Part shown: positions 56,301 to 64,000 of the stretch, one piece after another
How the letters are laid out: each line of letters opens with the position of its first letter
Position numbering within the stretch: the stretch's first letter is position 1
DNA from: Mytilus edulis
Taxonomy: Eukaryota > Mollusca > Bivalvia > Mytilida > Mytilidae
Reading direction: 5' to 3'
Assembly: GCF_963676685.1 (NCBI RefSeq)
Contig: NC_092344.1
Location: 90,798,749-90,862,748 of the forward strand
DNA length: 64,000 nucleotides
Notes under the pieces: generated by a model
What the model saw: only the letters and a program-made list of their open reading frames with translations
Told to the model about the DNA's origin: nothing
The model's database searches: none
Translations under genes and position numbers: made by a program

Positions 56301-59300
56301 AGTTCCTTGTTCTTCACTGCCATGTGTATCTTACCTGGAAACATGGATACTACAGTTCCTGGTTCTACACTGCCATGTATTACTTACCTGGATACATGGA
56401 TACTACAGTTCCTGGTTCTACATTGCCATGTGTAACTTACCTGGATACATGGATACTACAGTTCCTGGTTCTACACTGCCATGTGTAACAAATACCCCAA
56501 TTCCTCCATTTGGTAAAACACTTGGTTTCCTTTCAGTAACAAAACCTAAATCAGCTCTCATCTTGTTTAAGTTCTTGTTATAGATTGTTTCCTCTTCAGT
56601 TGGGCTATTCTCCAATTTAGACAGAAAATTTGTAAAGAATTTTAGAACATGTTCATCTGATATCAATTTATCATTTTGTCCTTTCTGCACGTCTCTGACT
56701 TTTCTAAAATTTTGAAGAATATTTGTGATTATAAGGCAATTGTTCAGCAAAAATAAAAATAAAATTTCCAGCACACAGTTTTATTTTATTAATTGTCATT
56801 TAAGTAAAGCAACAATTCTTTTCAAACCTTATTTCTTTTTTGAAGTTTTTACTTTATATATCCTCAAATATAAAAATTGCTAATTGGTGGGGGGGGGAGG
56901 GGGGGATATACATATCAACAATTATATTCATTGTATATCAATATTTGAAACATTATTTTTCTAATTGAATCATTATTTTTTTCTAAAATAAAATAAGTGA
57001 CTTCATACATGTACACAATGTAAATGTAAGTACATTATAGTTCATGTGCAATGTATTTTATTTAAAATCATTATAATCCTAATTGAAAAAAAAAAGTCAT
57101 TTGAAGTATATAAACAAACTAAATCAAAGAGCTTGTGAGCACTGAAATTAAAGGTTAAGATTGCTATCCTTTTGCAAGATTAATATAAATCATTGAATTG
57201 TGAATTTAGTTAGGCAAATTAAAATTTTGAGTTAGAGTTATCTTCCTTTGTTCACTAATGAACCTTATTTTTATAAAAGATTCATACACTAAGAAAAAAT
57301 TTCTTAATAAAAATAAAAGGTGTTCTTGACAAGTATATAAGTTTAAATGCACATCATATTGTAACTTACAAATCTATAAATAACATATCATCACTAAATT
57401 TCATGATATTGATTGGATAGGATTTTGAAATGGTAAAAACACCAAATAAAATTTAGCAAACCAAAAAATTCTGCAATCTTTTGGTTTGATCTTAACAGAC
57501 AAAATCTGTCAAGAAAATCTTTTTCAAATAATTATCAAAAATAACAAACAATTCTATCTTGATTTATTATTGCATTCAAAAGGGTCATTGTGGATCAATA
57601 GCCCAAAAAATTTCGAAGTCCTATTAATAATTATCATTTAAAAAAACACTTTAACATTCACTGTTCACATAATGAACATTTATATATATGAACTTAAAGT
57701 CATAAGAAACCTCAAATTAAAAAAATAATGCATATGTTTTTTTATAACTCAATGGATGGTTTTCATTATAAAACTTATGTACATATAATTTTTTCTGAAG
57801 AAAATTCTTTAATTTATTCATATTTAGAAGAAGTTTACTTTATTTTCAATTCCCCCGAAATATTTTCCCTATGGAAAGTGACCTCAGTGTGACCCATCTC
57901 ATAAAAATCTGGTGATCACAATACGCATGGATGTCCTTAAAATAAAATATTATCTGAATTTACATGTTAAACACATGCTCAATTTCCATGCTTTTTTGTT
58001 GATTGTTGACAAACAGGTGACAATCGTTAAACTTTGGCTTCAAAACACGATCTTTAATTACCTGCCATATTTTCACAACAACACTGACCGATTGAAAAAA
58101 AAATTGACGATTATAAGAAATTTAGGCGAAAAAAATGATAAATTCGTGCACAGAAGACTAAGTTTATGATGTTTGTATGCATTGATTCAAGATTTGGAAA
58201 AACATTATTTTTCACAGGTCACTCGTTCCTTATGACTTTAAACAAAAATAAAAATAAAAATAAGGACCAATGTATGGCAAGCCGTTTTGCTATTTATTCC
58301 ATCTTCAAGATATCTTACATAGTTTATAAGATATCTTACATAGTTTATAAGATATATAATATAGTTTATAAGATATCTTATATAGTTTATAAGATATCTT
58401 ATATAGTTTATGAGATATCTCATATAATTTTTAAGATATATCTTATAAACTATATAAGATGTCATAAATACAAATATAGCCTTTGTATGAGGTCGATACA
58501 AAGATATATTGACCTGAAAGAAGTATATTGACTGAGGTCGAAGTCGGAGGTCTATATACTTCTTTGGATCGATATATCCTGTATTGACCTCATACAAAGG
58601 CTATATTTGTTATATTATTAATTTCCAACCATATTTGTATCAAAATCTTCATTTGATTTTGTTGGAATTTTTTAGATATCATATTGTCTCCTTGACAATA
58701 ACAAAATATTAGTTGATATTTCAATTGTTTTTGTTTGTTTGTTTGTCTTCTTAAGAATTTGAAGATTGTTTTGTTAAATAATCGATCACAGATATCATTT
58801 GTTTCAAAACATTTAAGATGGTTTAACAATATCCTGAAATTCATTACATGACGTCACAAAGTATATTGGTTTTTAGATATTCAAAAAATAACCGTGCAAT
58901 ATGCTTTTTGCTGTGCAATATTCTTTTTGCTATCCTCCGTTTTCTCTCTACCTTCAAAAATATAGTTTAAGGGCATACGATACAGTTTTGATTCCGTATT
59001 TACAGTTTGATGAAAATTTCCATATAGGCTATTTTTTGCCTGATTAAATCAAATATGTAATAAAAAATATACCTTCATGTGCTACTTCTTAAGTTAAATG
59101 AGGTCGAAATTTTGTATATTTGCTCAAAATTTGGATTTGTGGCTGTATTTTCCCTTTCGAAAGAAAACCATAACTTTTTTGTTTTAAAAGATAAACACAA
59201 ATTGTTTTTTGTTAAATAATTTGTAATTTCTGTATTTTATGAGTATCCTAAAAAATTATGCATTTTTTATTCAGAAATAACTCATATTTATCAAATGGTC

Positions 59301-62300
59301 ATGAATTGAGAAAAAAACATATTTTGTTGCTGTATATTGATCAAAATTTTAAAAAATTGCACTATTTACAGTTTTATAAAATTTGGTCCACATAATCTCC
59401 CTGCAAACTGAAACTAAATGTCGTTTTAAAAATAGGGGTCCATGCGCTCGTTTTCAAATTAAATCAGTTTGAATGATAAAAATTAGTCGAAAAATGCATC
59501 TTTTCCCCATGTTTCATAGTTTGACGTCGCGAAAATAACATTTTACTTTAGCAACGTCATTACATCCCCTGTAACTGTACGGTATGCCCTTAACATGTGA
59601 CTATCCCTTAACGATTCAAATTTGTTAAAATATACAATTAATAATATTAGAGGATATCTTCTATTTTATATAATCTGTTTTTTTATGAGATATCTTATTT
59701 ATAATATGAGATATATATCATATGAGATATCTTATAAAGTTTATAAGCTATATGTAATAGTTTCATACCTGTCAACTGACCCGTATTCTGCGGGTGTGAC
59801 CCGAGATTTTCACAATTCTAAAGGATCACCCGGGACCCCCACCGGGTCATTGAATAACCCGGGAATTCCAAAAATGACCCGTTTTCACCCGTATTTCTTA
59901 GCCTTGAGGTTGATTTCATAAGTAATAGTCCTTTGAAATTCCGGCAAATTCGTATTCTTCCATGAACAGGAAGTTCATCTAGCTGTGTAAACTGTCAAAT
60001 TAAGTGGCCCATTAAGTGCATGGCTTCACTTGGCAGCATTGGTGTCAAACACACCGTTAATTAATACCAATTACCTTAGCTTTAGGTCGTAAATAAATTG
60101 CACTGTTGTTTTACAAACATATTTCAACTAGAGTTACTTCCCCTTTTTTGTCACCATTCAAAATTATTCCTTATATTTACGTTTTTTGGGTGAAATATAT
60201 TAAATTTCAAAAAAATATAATTCAAATACATATTGAAATATAACTTTTCATTATTTTTATACCTTTATACAATTTTTCAAAAAAAGTTGAAAATTATTTT
60301 TTTCAGTTATACTTCCTTTAACTGTATTACTATATTTCACTTTAGTCTAATTTGAAGCAAATATTAAAATCAGTTTTAAGGCTGAATAACTGGTTAAATG
60401 AACATTTTAAAACTACTCTTTGAAAAATATATCCTAGCAGTTGATGTTTCTGGTTGAATTACATCATCACAATAACAGAAGAAAATTAGACACAAATTTA
60501 TCAAAATCTTTTAAAAGTGCAATGAAATAATAATTAATAAGATTGAAAATTACTTAACCAAGTGAACATGCATTGATGTTTTGGTAACTTTGATTTCAAT
60601 TGTAAGAAAAATGCACCCTAAATACTGAAATTCAGCTCGGAAAAAGTTCGTACATGTTATGACCTGTATAATTTATTGCACGCTAACTTTTGGTTACTTT
60701 CTGTTGGAAATATTATATTACTATACAATAATATAAGATATCTTATTAAGATGAAATAATATAAGATATCTTGAAATTTAAATAAATAGTAAAACAGCTT
60801 GCCATACGAAATGACCCTTGGTGAACAGGTATTTGGGCAAACATGAATCAGGGAGAACAGACCCTGATTCCTCCCATTTCTACCCTCATGATGACCACCT
60901 ATACAGTTTTCTGTCAAACAGACTCAGCTCTGAGATTCTTTCACAAGTCATTGTCAGGGTAGGAAGGATACACTGATGAAGTGTGATTCATTTTCTGGAT
61001 CCACACGGTGGCAATACATTATTCACTCCATTTCCTACATAAATATATTAATTAAGAAACAAAAACAGGTGCTCCACAGGGCGCAGCTTTATAGGACCGC
61101 AGAGGATGAACCCTGAACAATTGGGGCAAGTATGGACACAACATTCAAGCTTGATACAGCTCTGAATTTTTATTGTGATCAAATTCCTGACATAATATGA
61201 GTTTATGACACAAAATTTTTTTCAAGATCTTACAAATATATTGTGCAATATTGCGCAATTAAAGATTTCTTCTTCAAACTTTTCAAAAATTGGAATTTGG
61301 GAAAAAAATTGAAAACTACTACCCCCCTTTTTTTGCAATAAGTCCAAAACCTTGCATTTCATTATTAAGGTGTAATACCACCATTGATTTTTCCCTTTAA
61401 GTCTTTGTTAAATTGACACTTTTAAAAAAAATCGTACAGTATTTACCTTTATTTCAACCAAAGAAATACTTTGCATGTGTAAAGTTCAATCCTTTCCGGT
61501 GATACAGTGAAAATTTCACACTACATTTCATTGCATATAAGAAAGTAACCACCGCCGAGGGTAGACAACCAAATTTTTACACTGTTATTTACTGGTTACC
61601 TGCTTTGTATGCAACCGGATGTGACGTACCATGATTTGGTGGTATTACACCTTAAAAAGTAGTGTAATCCGAACACACCCAACATTGTATGCTAACTGTT
61701 TTTGAATTACCTCCCTTACACTGCTTTTAAATTGTCTTAATTGTCCATTGACCAGAAAAACCTAGTTTTTCCCTTTTTGCCCCTAATTCCCCCTTTTTTG
61801 CCCCTAATTCCAAAAAAGTTTGAGCCATAACCCCCCAAAGTCATTACTTACCATCCCTTGGTATGGAAACTTGTGGTTAATTTCAGAGAGATTCATACAC
61901 TGAAACATAAGTTATTGTTTGAAAACTACAAAATGCTTATTTTTGGCCTCTCTTTGGCTCCTAATTCCTAAACTATTGGGACCATAACCCCCATAATCAA
62001 TCCCAACCTTCTATTAGTGGTATTGAATCTCTGGTAAAAATTTATAGAGATCCATTCACTAAATCTAAAGTTATTCTCCCCAAAACCTATTTCCGTCCCC
62101 CCCCCATTTTTTTTGCCCCTAATTCCCCTTTTATAGCCCCCAATTCCAAAACATTTTCAGCCATAAGCCCCCAAAGTCATTACTAACCATCCCTTCATGG
62201 TATGGAAACTTGTGGTATAATTTCAGAGCGATTCATACACTTAAACACAAGTTATTGTTTGAAAACTACAAAAATGCTTATTTTGGGCCCCTTTTTGGCC

Positions 62301-63224
62301 CATCATTCCTAATCTGTTGGGACTATAACCCCCAAAATCAATCCCAACCTTCCTTTAGTGGTATACACCTTATCGCTAATCCCGGCTGACCCGGCCGCTT
62401 GAACTTTTGACGTCAACAACAATCACTTTTCCATTGTGGCGTCAGATATTTTGTTTTATGACGTCAAAATTTTACGGGAACCTGTGTGATTTCCAGCATT
62501 GGCGGACAAATAGTGATTAGGTGTATTGAACCTTCTGGTAAAAAATTATAGAGATCCATTCACTGAATGTTATTAGTTATTGTCCGGAAACTGAATGTGT
62601 CTTCGAACGATGCAGACGCCAATGACAACGACATGATACCATTATACGATGGTTGTATAATAAGGAAAAACATTTAAAAAATTTAAAAATCACCCAACAA
62701 TGGCATTATTGTTTCTGAAGGGATGGAAAAGTTGTCATTTTTCTCTATTGACAATAAAAAAAATCCAGATCAATATGTACTGATCATGTCACGTGTTATT
62801 AGACAGCAACCATTTGATTTTCTGGGGGGGGCTATGGTTTTTTTTTTCTGGACAAATTTTTTTTTCCGCCTGTGGCGAAAAACAATCTATTTTTTTCGCG
62901 ACAAGTCGAAAACAATTTTTTTCTTTCAGTTTTAGCATTACATATAGTGGCAGCTGAGGGTGAAACAAACAATTTTTTTTTCTCAGAATCAAAAACAAAT
63001 TATTTTTTTCTCCAAAAACTGGAAACAAACTTTTTTTTCCAAAAAAAAACATAGCCCCCCACGAAAATCAAATGGTTGCTGCCTTAGGTATCAGTCACTT
63101 TACTTCCAAGCAGATTCGTTTTTTTCAGCAATCATGTGTACCTTTCTTTTAAGTTCATTATGATCCAAGGAGTAAATCTGTATCTGTAATTTTTCCATTT
63201 ATTTTTCAAATATCTAAAGATCAT
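47255..63224 (-). CDS. SETD9: SETD9, SET-domain protein, complete (six exons, 263 residues)
   Basis: A member of the SET-domain lysine methyltransferase superfamily; the substrate of this branch is not something I can state. Exons on -: 63142-63224, 56441-56703, 55098-55221, 49479-49594, 47887-48004 and 47255-47342. They sum to 792 nt, and every junction is GT-AG with matching phase. Start ATG 63224 follows an in-frame TAA. The N-terminus MIFRYLKNKWKNYRYRFTPW matches the family's basic RRYKYRFVPWI start. LISDEHVL, GVFVTHGSVEPGTVVSMYPG, NPFIFRCIDGMLVDGNDK, RDRIGP, NPLAVGQYVNN and VAYQEFDIP follow, with the SET end EGEELFSSYFTVVH before TAG. The usual vertebrate length is about 300. Introns hold several MITEs, a nested Tc1/LINE insertion and, beside exon 2, a 53-bp minisatellite derived from the exon end. 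The gene appears intact. Confidence 0.93.
47887..48004 (-). CDS. SETD9: SETD9 exon 5
   Basis: This 118-nt exon lies between tatattacag and gtacat. It encodes EHQANVAYQEFDIPADFPFH, then LRKFIPNNFYSSSYENEEI, and ends in phase 2. Confidence 0.92.
48396..48603. mobile_element. 208-bp MITE with long inverted ends and TA flanks
   Basis: ctgtggattcattattattc, followed by ggataccaattttcgtggat, at the left is mirrored at the right over about 45 bp with few mismatches. Both ends are bordered by TA. It lies in SETD9 intron 4. A decayed relative is at 17736-17930. Confidence 0.8.
48858..49441. mobile_element. 584-bp inverted-repeat element with internal hairpin
   Basis: aaaggagtaagttcggtaag at the left and the near-complement cttatcgaacatactccttt at the right form a 20-bp TIR. 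Inside, 49085-49203 is itself a hairpin (caggaaacatagagcgcagg with tatgcgctctatgtttcctg). It lies in SETD9 intron 4, immediately beside exon 4. Confidence 0.72.
49479..49594 (-). CDS. SETD9: SETD9 exon 4
   Basis: This 116-nt exon lies between ttatttttcag and gtaata. It encodes RSCCQRDRIGPYLISDMSW, then NPLAVGQYVNNQST, the SET core surrounding the N-x-x-V-like pocket. Confidence 0.93.
49705..49980 (-). repeat. CGGA/CGAA-rich bivalve repeat, copy 3
   Basis: It has the same layout as 17446-17735: ggcattatgttttctgatct, a (CGTCCGTC)n tract, gatgaagttgaagtccaatc and a tattcttgtttt end. Confidence 0.65.
50477..52307 (-). mobile_element. 2-kb (CGT)n repeat family, copy B
   Basis: Reverse orientation of 13245-15513: accagatgctccgcagggcg and tttatacgactgcagaggtt at the left, tttgcggtcgtataaaaag at the right. 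Inside are the (GACGAC)n tract at 52214-52250 and the ttatggtcataaaccttgtg units. It interrupts the LINE. Confidence 0.8.
52308..53330 (-). pseudogene. LINE ORF2 C-terminal fragment
   Basis: It is the RT thumb/C-terminal region of a non-LTR retrotransposon. On - it reads KSICYLGITINCSGSLNHSK near 53300, then an open 321-codon frame from Met 53249. That frame has LYGSEVWGVSQVF, HIKFIKEILGV, LPxYxxIxxxxIKFL-like sequence and a late Cys/His cluster (CNRQEIEDEYHFFSICPC). The YLGI and LYGSEVWG motifs are hallmarks of these elements. Upstream sequence (53317-53514) is related but shifted by a base. The last residues of the open frame (about 52284-52307) come from the inserted repeat, so the natural C-terminus is lost. 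Confidence 0.8.
53618..54262 (-). pseudogene. Tc1-family transposase remnant
   Basis: A DDE transposase that cuts and pastes the element at TA sites. Readable parts on - are an HTH stretch (RARRPVKRPLLARCHRQARH, then NWTLRQW) near 54220, GGGFDSLGMLF-like sequence, and an open C-terminal block with DDNARPHRAHF and PPMSPDMVPVEHVWDDIGKK. From the Asp of DNARPH to the Glu of VEH there are 34 intervening residues, the D34E spacing of the Tc1 group. In-frame stops and missing segments in the N-terminal half, and loss of the catalytic-domain start, make it inactive. Confidence 0.85.
54479..55097. other. SETD9 intron 3, no feature
   Basis: AT-rich intronic DNA between the Tc1 element and exon 3; nothing is recognised. 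Confidence 0.4.
55098..55221 (-). CDS. SETD9: SETD9 exon 3
   Basis: This 124-nt exon lies between tctatttcag and gtaaat. It encodes GLIYSPHEPKLFQSLLNPF, then IFRCIDGMLVDGNDKNLSKF. It is a strongly conserved family block. Confidence 0.93.
55222..56009. other. SETD9 intron 2, plain sequence
   Basis: AT-rich intron without a repeat family. The + strand open frame that enters from 55859 is explained by the following minisatellite. Confidence 0.45.
56012..56500 (-). repeat. 53-bp minisatellite made from the SETD9 exon 2 end and its splice donor
   Basis: Donor-bearing units occur at 53-bp steps: about 56064, 56118, 56170, 56223, 56276, 56330, 56382 and 56435 (the real donor). Each contains the minus-strand sequence atccatgtatccag|gtaag. 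The unit equals the last 49 nt of the exon plus gtaa. Unit variants recur in the order A-B-C-C-A-B-C-A, hinting at a four-unit (212-bp) higher-order repeat. A partial unit lies at 56012-56063. The long + strand frames (YMDTTVPGSTLPC-type) are by-products. Confidence 0.92.
56441..56703 (-). CDS. SETD9: SETD9 exon 2
   Basis: The acceptor is aaaattttag and the donor is gtaagt at 56435-56440. It encodes KVRDVQKGQNDKLISDEHVL through GVFVTHGSVEPGTVVSMYP and ends phase 1. The donor-proximal 49 nt plus gtaa is the unit of the adjacent minisatellite. Reading past the donor meets TAG in the first repeat unit. Confidence 0.9.
56780..58260. other. SETD9 intron 1, plain sequence with a G-rich tract
   Basis: It contains a G-rich run at 56886-56908 and a chance + frame at 57912-58169 with no homology I recognise. 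Otherwise AT-rich and featureless. Confidence 0.4.
58300..58610. repeat. AT-rich 'agatatcttat' tandem repeat and adjoining inverted repeat
   Basis: About seven units of agtttataagatatcttata (20-22 bp) span 58308-58460. Then aaatatagcctttgtatgag at 58471 is inverted as ctcatacaaaggctatattt at 58588. Related GATATCTTAT clusters lie at 59640-59760 and 60730-60780. Open frames on both strands here are repeat-made. Confidence 0.7.
58971..59589. mobile_element. 619-bp TTAA-flanked inverted-repeat element
   Basis: GGGCATACGATACAGTT at the left is mirrored at the right (aactgtacggtatgccc) with one or two mismatches. TTAA stands at both borders (58967-58970 and 59590-59593). It is non-coding and of the piggyBac/Kolobok target type. 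Confidence 0.8.
59765..59910. repeat. 'acccgt/cccggg'-rich repeat block
   Basis: A locally GC-rich stretch (ctgtcaactgacccgtattc, acccgggacccccaccgggt) looks like a dispersed repeat that I cannot classify. The + frame over it is not convincing as coding. Confidence 0.4.
59911..60780. other. SETD9 intron 1, no feature
   Basis: AT-rich intron with one small GATATC cluster near 60735-60775; no gene or repeat family is otherwise seen. Confidence 0.4.
61369..61651. mobile_element. 283-bp TTAA-flanked MITE
   Basis: GGTGTAATACCACC at the left is perfectly inverted as GGTGGTATTACACC at the right. TTAA lies at both borders (61365-61368 and 61652-61655). It is inserted in copy C of the 2-kb repeat. 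Confidence 0.85.
62366..62523. mobile_element. 158-bp MITE, copy 1
   Basis: CACCTTATCGCTAAT... is mirrored by ...tagtgattaggtg, diverged in the right arm, with TA on both sides. Near-identical to the copy at 63741. It carries two TGACGTCA sites. Confidence 0.82.
62803..63083. mobile_element. Inverted-repeat element with 33-bp ends and T-rich core
   Basis: cagcaaccatttgattttct and ggggggctatg at the left are mirrored by catagccccccacgaaaatc and aaatggttgctg at the right. The interior is built of caatttttttt / gaaaaca blocks, which give the Phe/Lys-rich chance frames on both strands. It sits in SETD9 intron 1, about 60 bp past the exon 1 donor. Confidence 0.78.
63142..63224 (-). CDS. SETD9: SETD9 exon 1 (start)
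   Basis: It has 27 codons plus two bases, MIFRYLKNKWKNYRYRFTPW followed by IIMNLKE. The donor gtacac is at 63136-63141. The split Arg codon (ag|a) joins exon 2 in frame. Found by homology to the family N-terminus; it is too short to stand out as an ORF. Confidence 0.85.
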
Positions 63225-63421
63225 TACAAATGATTATTAATCTTCTTTCGAAGGACATTATTTATTCGTCCTGATGAAATGTCAAAGAAATTTAACCATG
63301 GGCGCATCCATCTTGCAGTAACGAGGTGAATTTGATTTTCTATTGGATAGTTTTGTGTTTTTTTATTTGGAAGGTCTCTGGAGTTTTTGTTTGTTGAATG
63401 CAAATTGGCATAAATGTAAAC
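63225..63421. promoter_or_regulatory. Probable bidirectional promoter between SETD9 and the + strand gene
   Basis: Only 197 bp separate the two divergent start codons. The stretch gggcgcatccatcttgcagt is less AT-rich than its surroundings and contains CCATCTTG, a YY1-like motif common near start sites in head-to-head promoters. No TATA box was identified. This is an inference from spacing. Confidence 0.5.
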
Positions 63422-63495
63422 ATGCCTGCTGGTGATGAAAAAATTGAAGACTTAAACGAAAGAATTGGAAACTTTATAAGAGAATTGAAACAAGG
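63422..63495 (+). CDS. First coding exon of an unidentified gene (continues beyond window)
   Basis: ATG at 63422 opens a 24-codon frame, MPAGDEKIEDLNERIGNFIR followed by ELKQ. A donor (gg|gtaaca) comes at 63496, leaving two bases of a split Gly codon. The sequence is acidic then basic and probably helical. It lies head-to-head with SETD9, which supports a real start. I cannot name the protein from these residues, and the rest lies outside the window. Confidence 0.6.
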
Positions 63496-63639
63496 GTAAC
63501 AAAATATTCATTTAAATATTAATCATAGTTTAAAATAAATAACGCATTCCACAAGGTGCGAGACAACTCGGATCGTCTACTAAAAAATCAACTCGGACCA
63601 TCTTTATAGCATGCTTAGGCATCTATGAAGACAGATCGG

Positions 63640-63714
63640 CACTTGTTTCTATCCATTGGGAAGACCCACGATCAACGTGTATCTAGTGGGTCTTCCAATG
63701 GATAGAAACAAGTG
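63640..63714. repeat. Hairpin with about 30-bp arms
   Basis: cacttgtttctatccattgg, gaagaccca is mirrored by tgggtcttc, caatggatagaaacaagtg around a loop of about 17 nt. It lies in the first intron of the + strand gene. Confidence 0.8.
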
Positions 63715-63740
63715 ACTGTGTCGGACTGTCAATGACAATA

Positions 63741-63898
63741 CACCTTATCGCTATTCCCGGCTGACCCGTCCGCTTGAACTTTTGACGTCAACAACAATCA
63801 CTTTTCCATTGTGGCGTCAGACATTTTGTTTTATGACGTCAAAATTTTACGGGAACCTGTGTGATTTCCAGCAATGGCGGACAAATAGCGATAAGGTG
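63741..63898. mobile_element. 158-bp MITE, copy 2
   Basis: CACCTTATCGCTATT is mirrored by AATAGCGATAAGGTG apart from one base, TA flanks both sides, and the length equals copy 1 at 62366. It carries two TGACGTCA sites and lies about 250 bp into the first intron of the + strand gene. Confidence 0.88.
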
Positions 63899-64000
63899 TA
63901 TGAGTCTCCTCAGACCTAGTCCAAATAATTATGACGTCTGGCAAGGCTATTTTATTTTTTTTCTGGGACGCCTTCCTACAACGTGGTGGGTCGAAACGAT

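Larger units (their letters stand above)
61066..62661 (-). mobile_element. 2-kb (CGT)n repeat family, copy C (diverged, with MITEs inside)
   Basis: It starts aggtgctccacagggcgcag and ctttataggaccgcagagga, as copy B does. It contains ttcctaaactattgggacca units and ends with gatgcagacgccaatgacaa and gttgtataa. It is more diverged than copies A and B. It is interrupted by elements at 61369-61651 and 62366-62523. Confidence 0.7.

Noticed and set aside
55859-56583. Plus-strand frames of up to 209 codons with repeated YMDTTVPGSTLPC peptides
   Set aside because: They are the antisense of the 53-bp repeat derived from SETD9 exon 2; no splice support and no family resemblance.
56774-56774. Met at 56774 as the SETD9 start
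   Set aside because: A better N-terminus with the family's NYRYRFTPW block, matching splice phase and an upstream stop was found at 63142-63224; the frame above 56703 is intron.
57912-58169. Possible 85-codon plus-strand gene in SETD9 intron 1
   Set aside because: It has AT-rich chance composition, no recognisable motif, and no splice or poly(A) context.
58166-58597. Repeated YKISYIVYKI-type frames on both strands
   Set aside because: They are produced by the AT-rich agatatcttat tandem repeat.
62723-63163. Phe/Lys-rich frames on both strands
   Set aside because: They fall in the T-rich core of an inverted-repeat element and have no coding character.

Overview
The window looks like nuclear DNA of a bivalve mollusc, most likely a marine mussel (Mytilidae). 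It is AT-rich, has short exons with GT-AG introns, and is packed with repeat families I associate with mussel and oyster genomes: (CGT)n-bearing 2-kb repeats, CGGA/CGAA-rich repeats, hammerhead-ribozyme repeats, Penelope-like elements and many short inverted-repeat elements. No tRNA or rRNA gene, CRISPR array or prokaryotic-style operon was seen. The organism call rests on repeat recognition and exon similarity, not on a search.

Host genes. (1) The last eight coding exons of CC2D2A (ciliary transition-zone protein) lie on + from 442 to 18257; the 5' part is outside the window, and a 13.7-kb intron full of repeats precedes the last exon. (2) A single-exon, unrecognised 309-residue gene lies on - at 28196-29125. 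(3) A complete six-exon SETD9 (SET-domain protein, 263 residues) runs on - from 63224 to 47255. (4) The first coding exon of an unidentified gene starts on + at 63422, about 200 bp head-to-head from the SETD9 start, so the two probably share a bidirectional promoter.

Repeat regions. In 5.3-17.9 kb (CC2D2A intron) there are paired inverted-repeat elements with TTAA ends, a 147-bp tandem-repeat element, two identical 449-bp elements bracketing 1.2 kb, and a 2-kb (CGT)n repeat. The 20.3-24.4 kb region is a second, longer 147-bp repeat region. At 25.0-26.5 kb a 50-bp minisatellite abuts a long inverted-repeat element. The 32.6-45 kb region is a retroelement cluster. Its core is a Penelope-like element of the Naiad type (GIY-YIG endonuclease before the reverse transcriptase) with four in-frame TGA codons and a SECIS-like hairpin in its 3' UTR, bounded by 1.15-kb pseudo-LTRs. 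Around it are degenerate relatives and tandem repeats carrying hammerhead ribozymes, one with an intact core. At 50.1-54.5 kb a Tc1/mariner element contains a LINE, which itself contains a 2-kb repeat.

Most notable: the putative selenoprotein retroelement with its SECIS, the hammerhead tandem arrays, and a 53-bp minisatellite in SETD9 that has multiplied an exon end together with its splice donor at least eight times.
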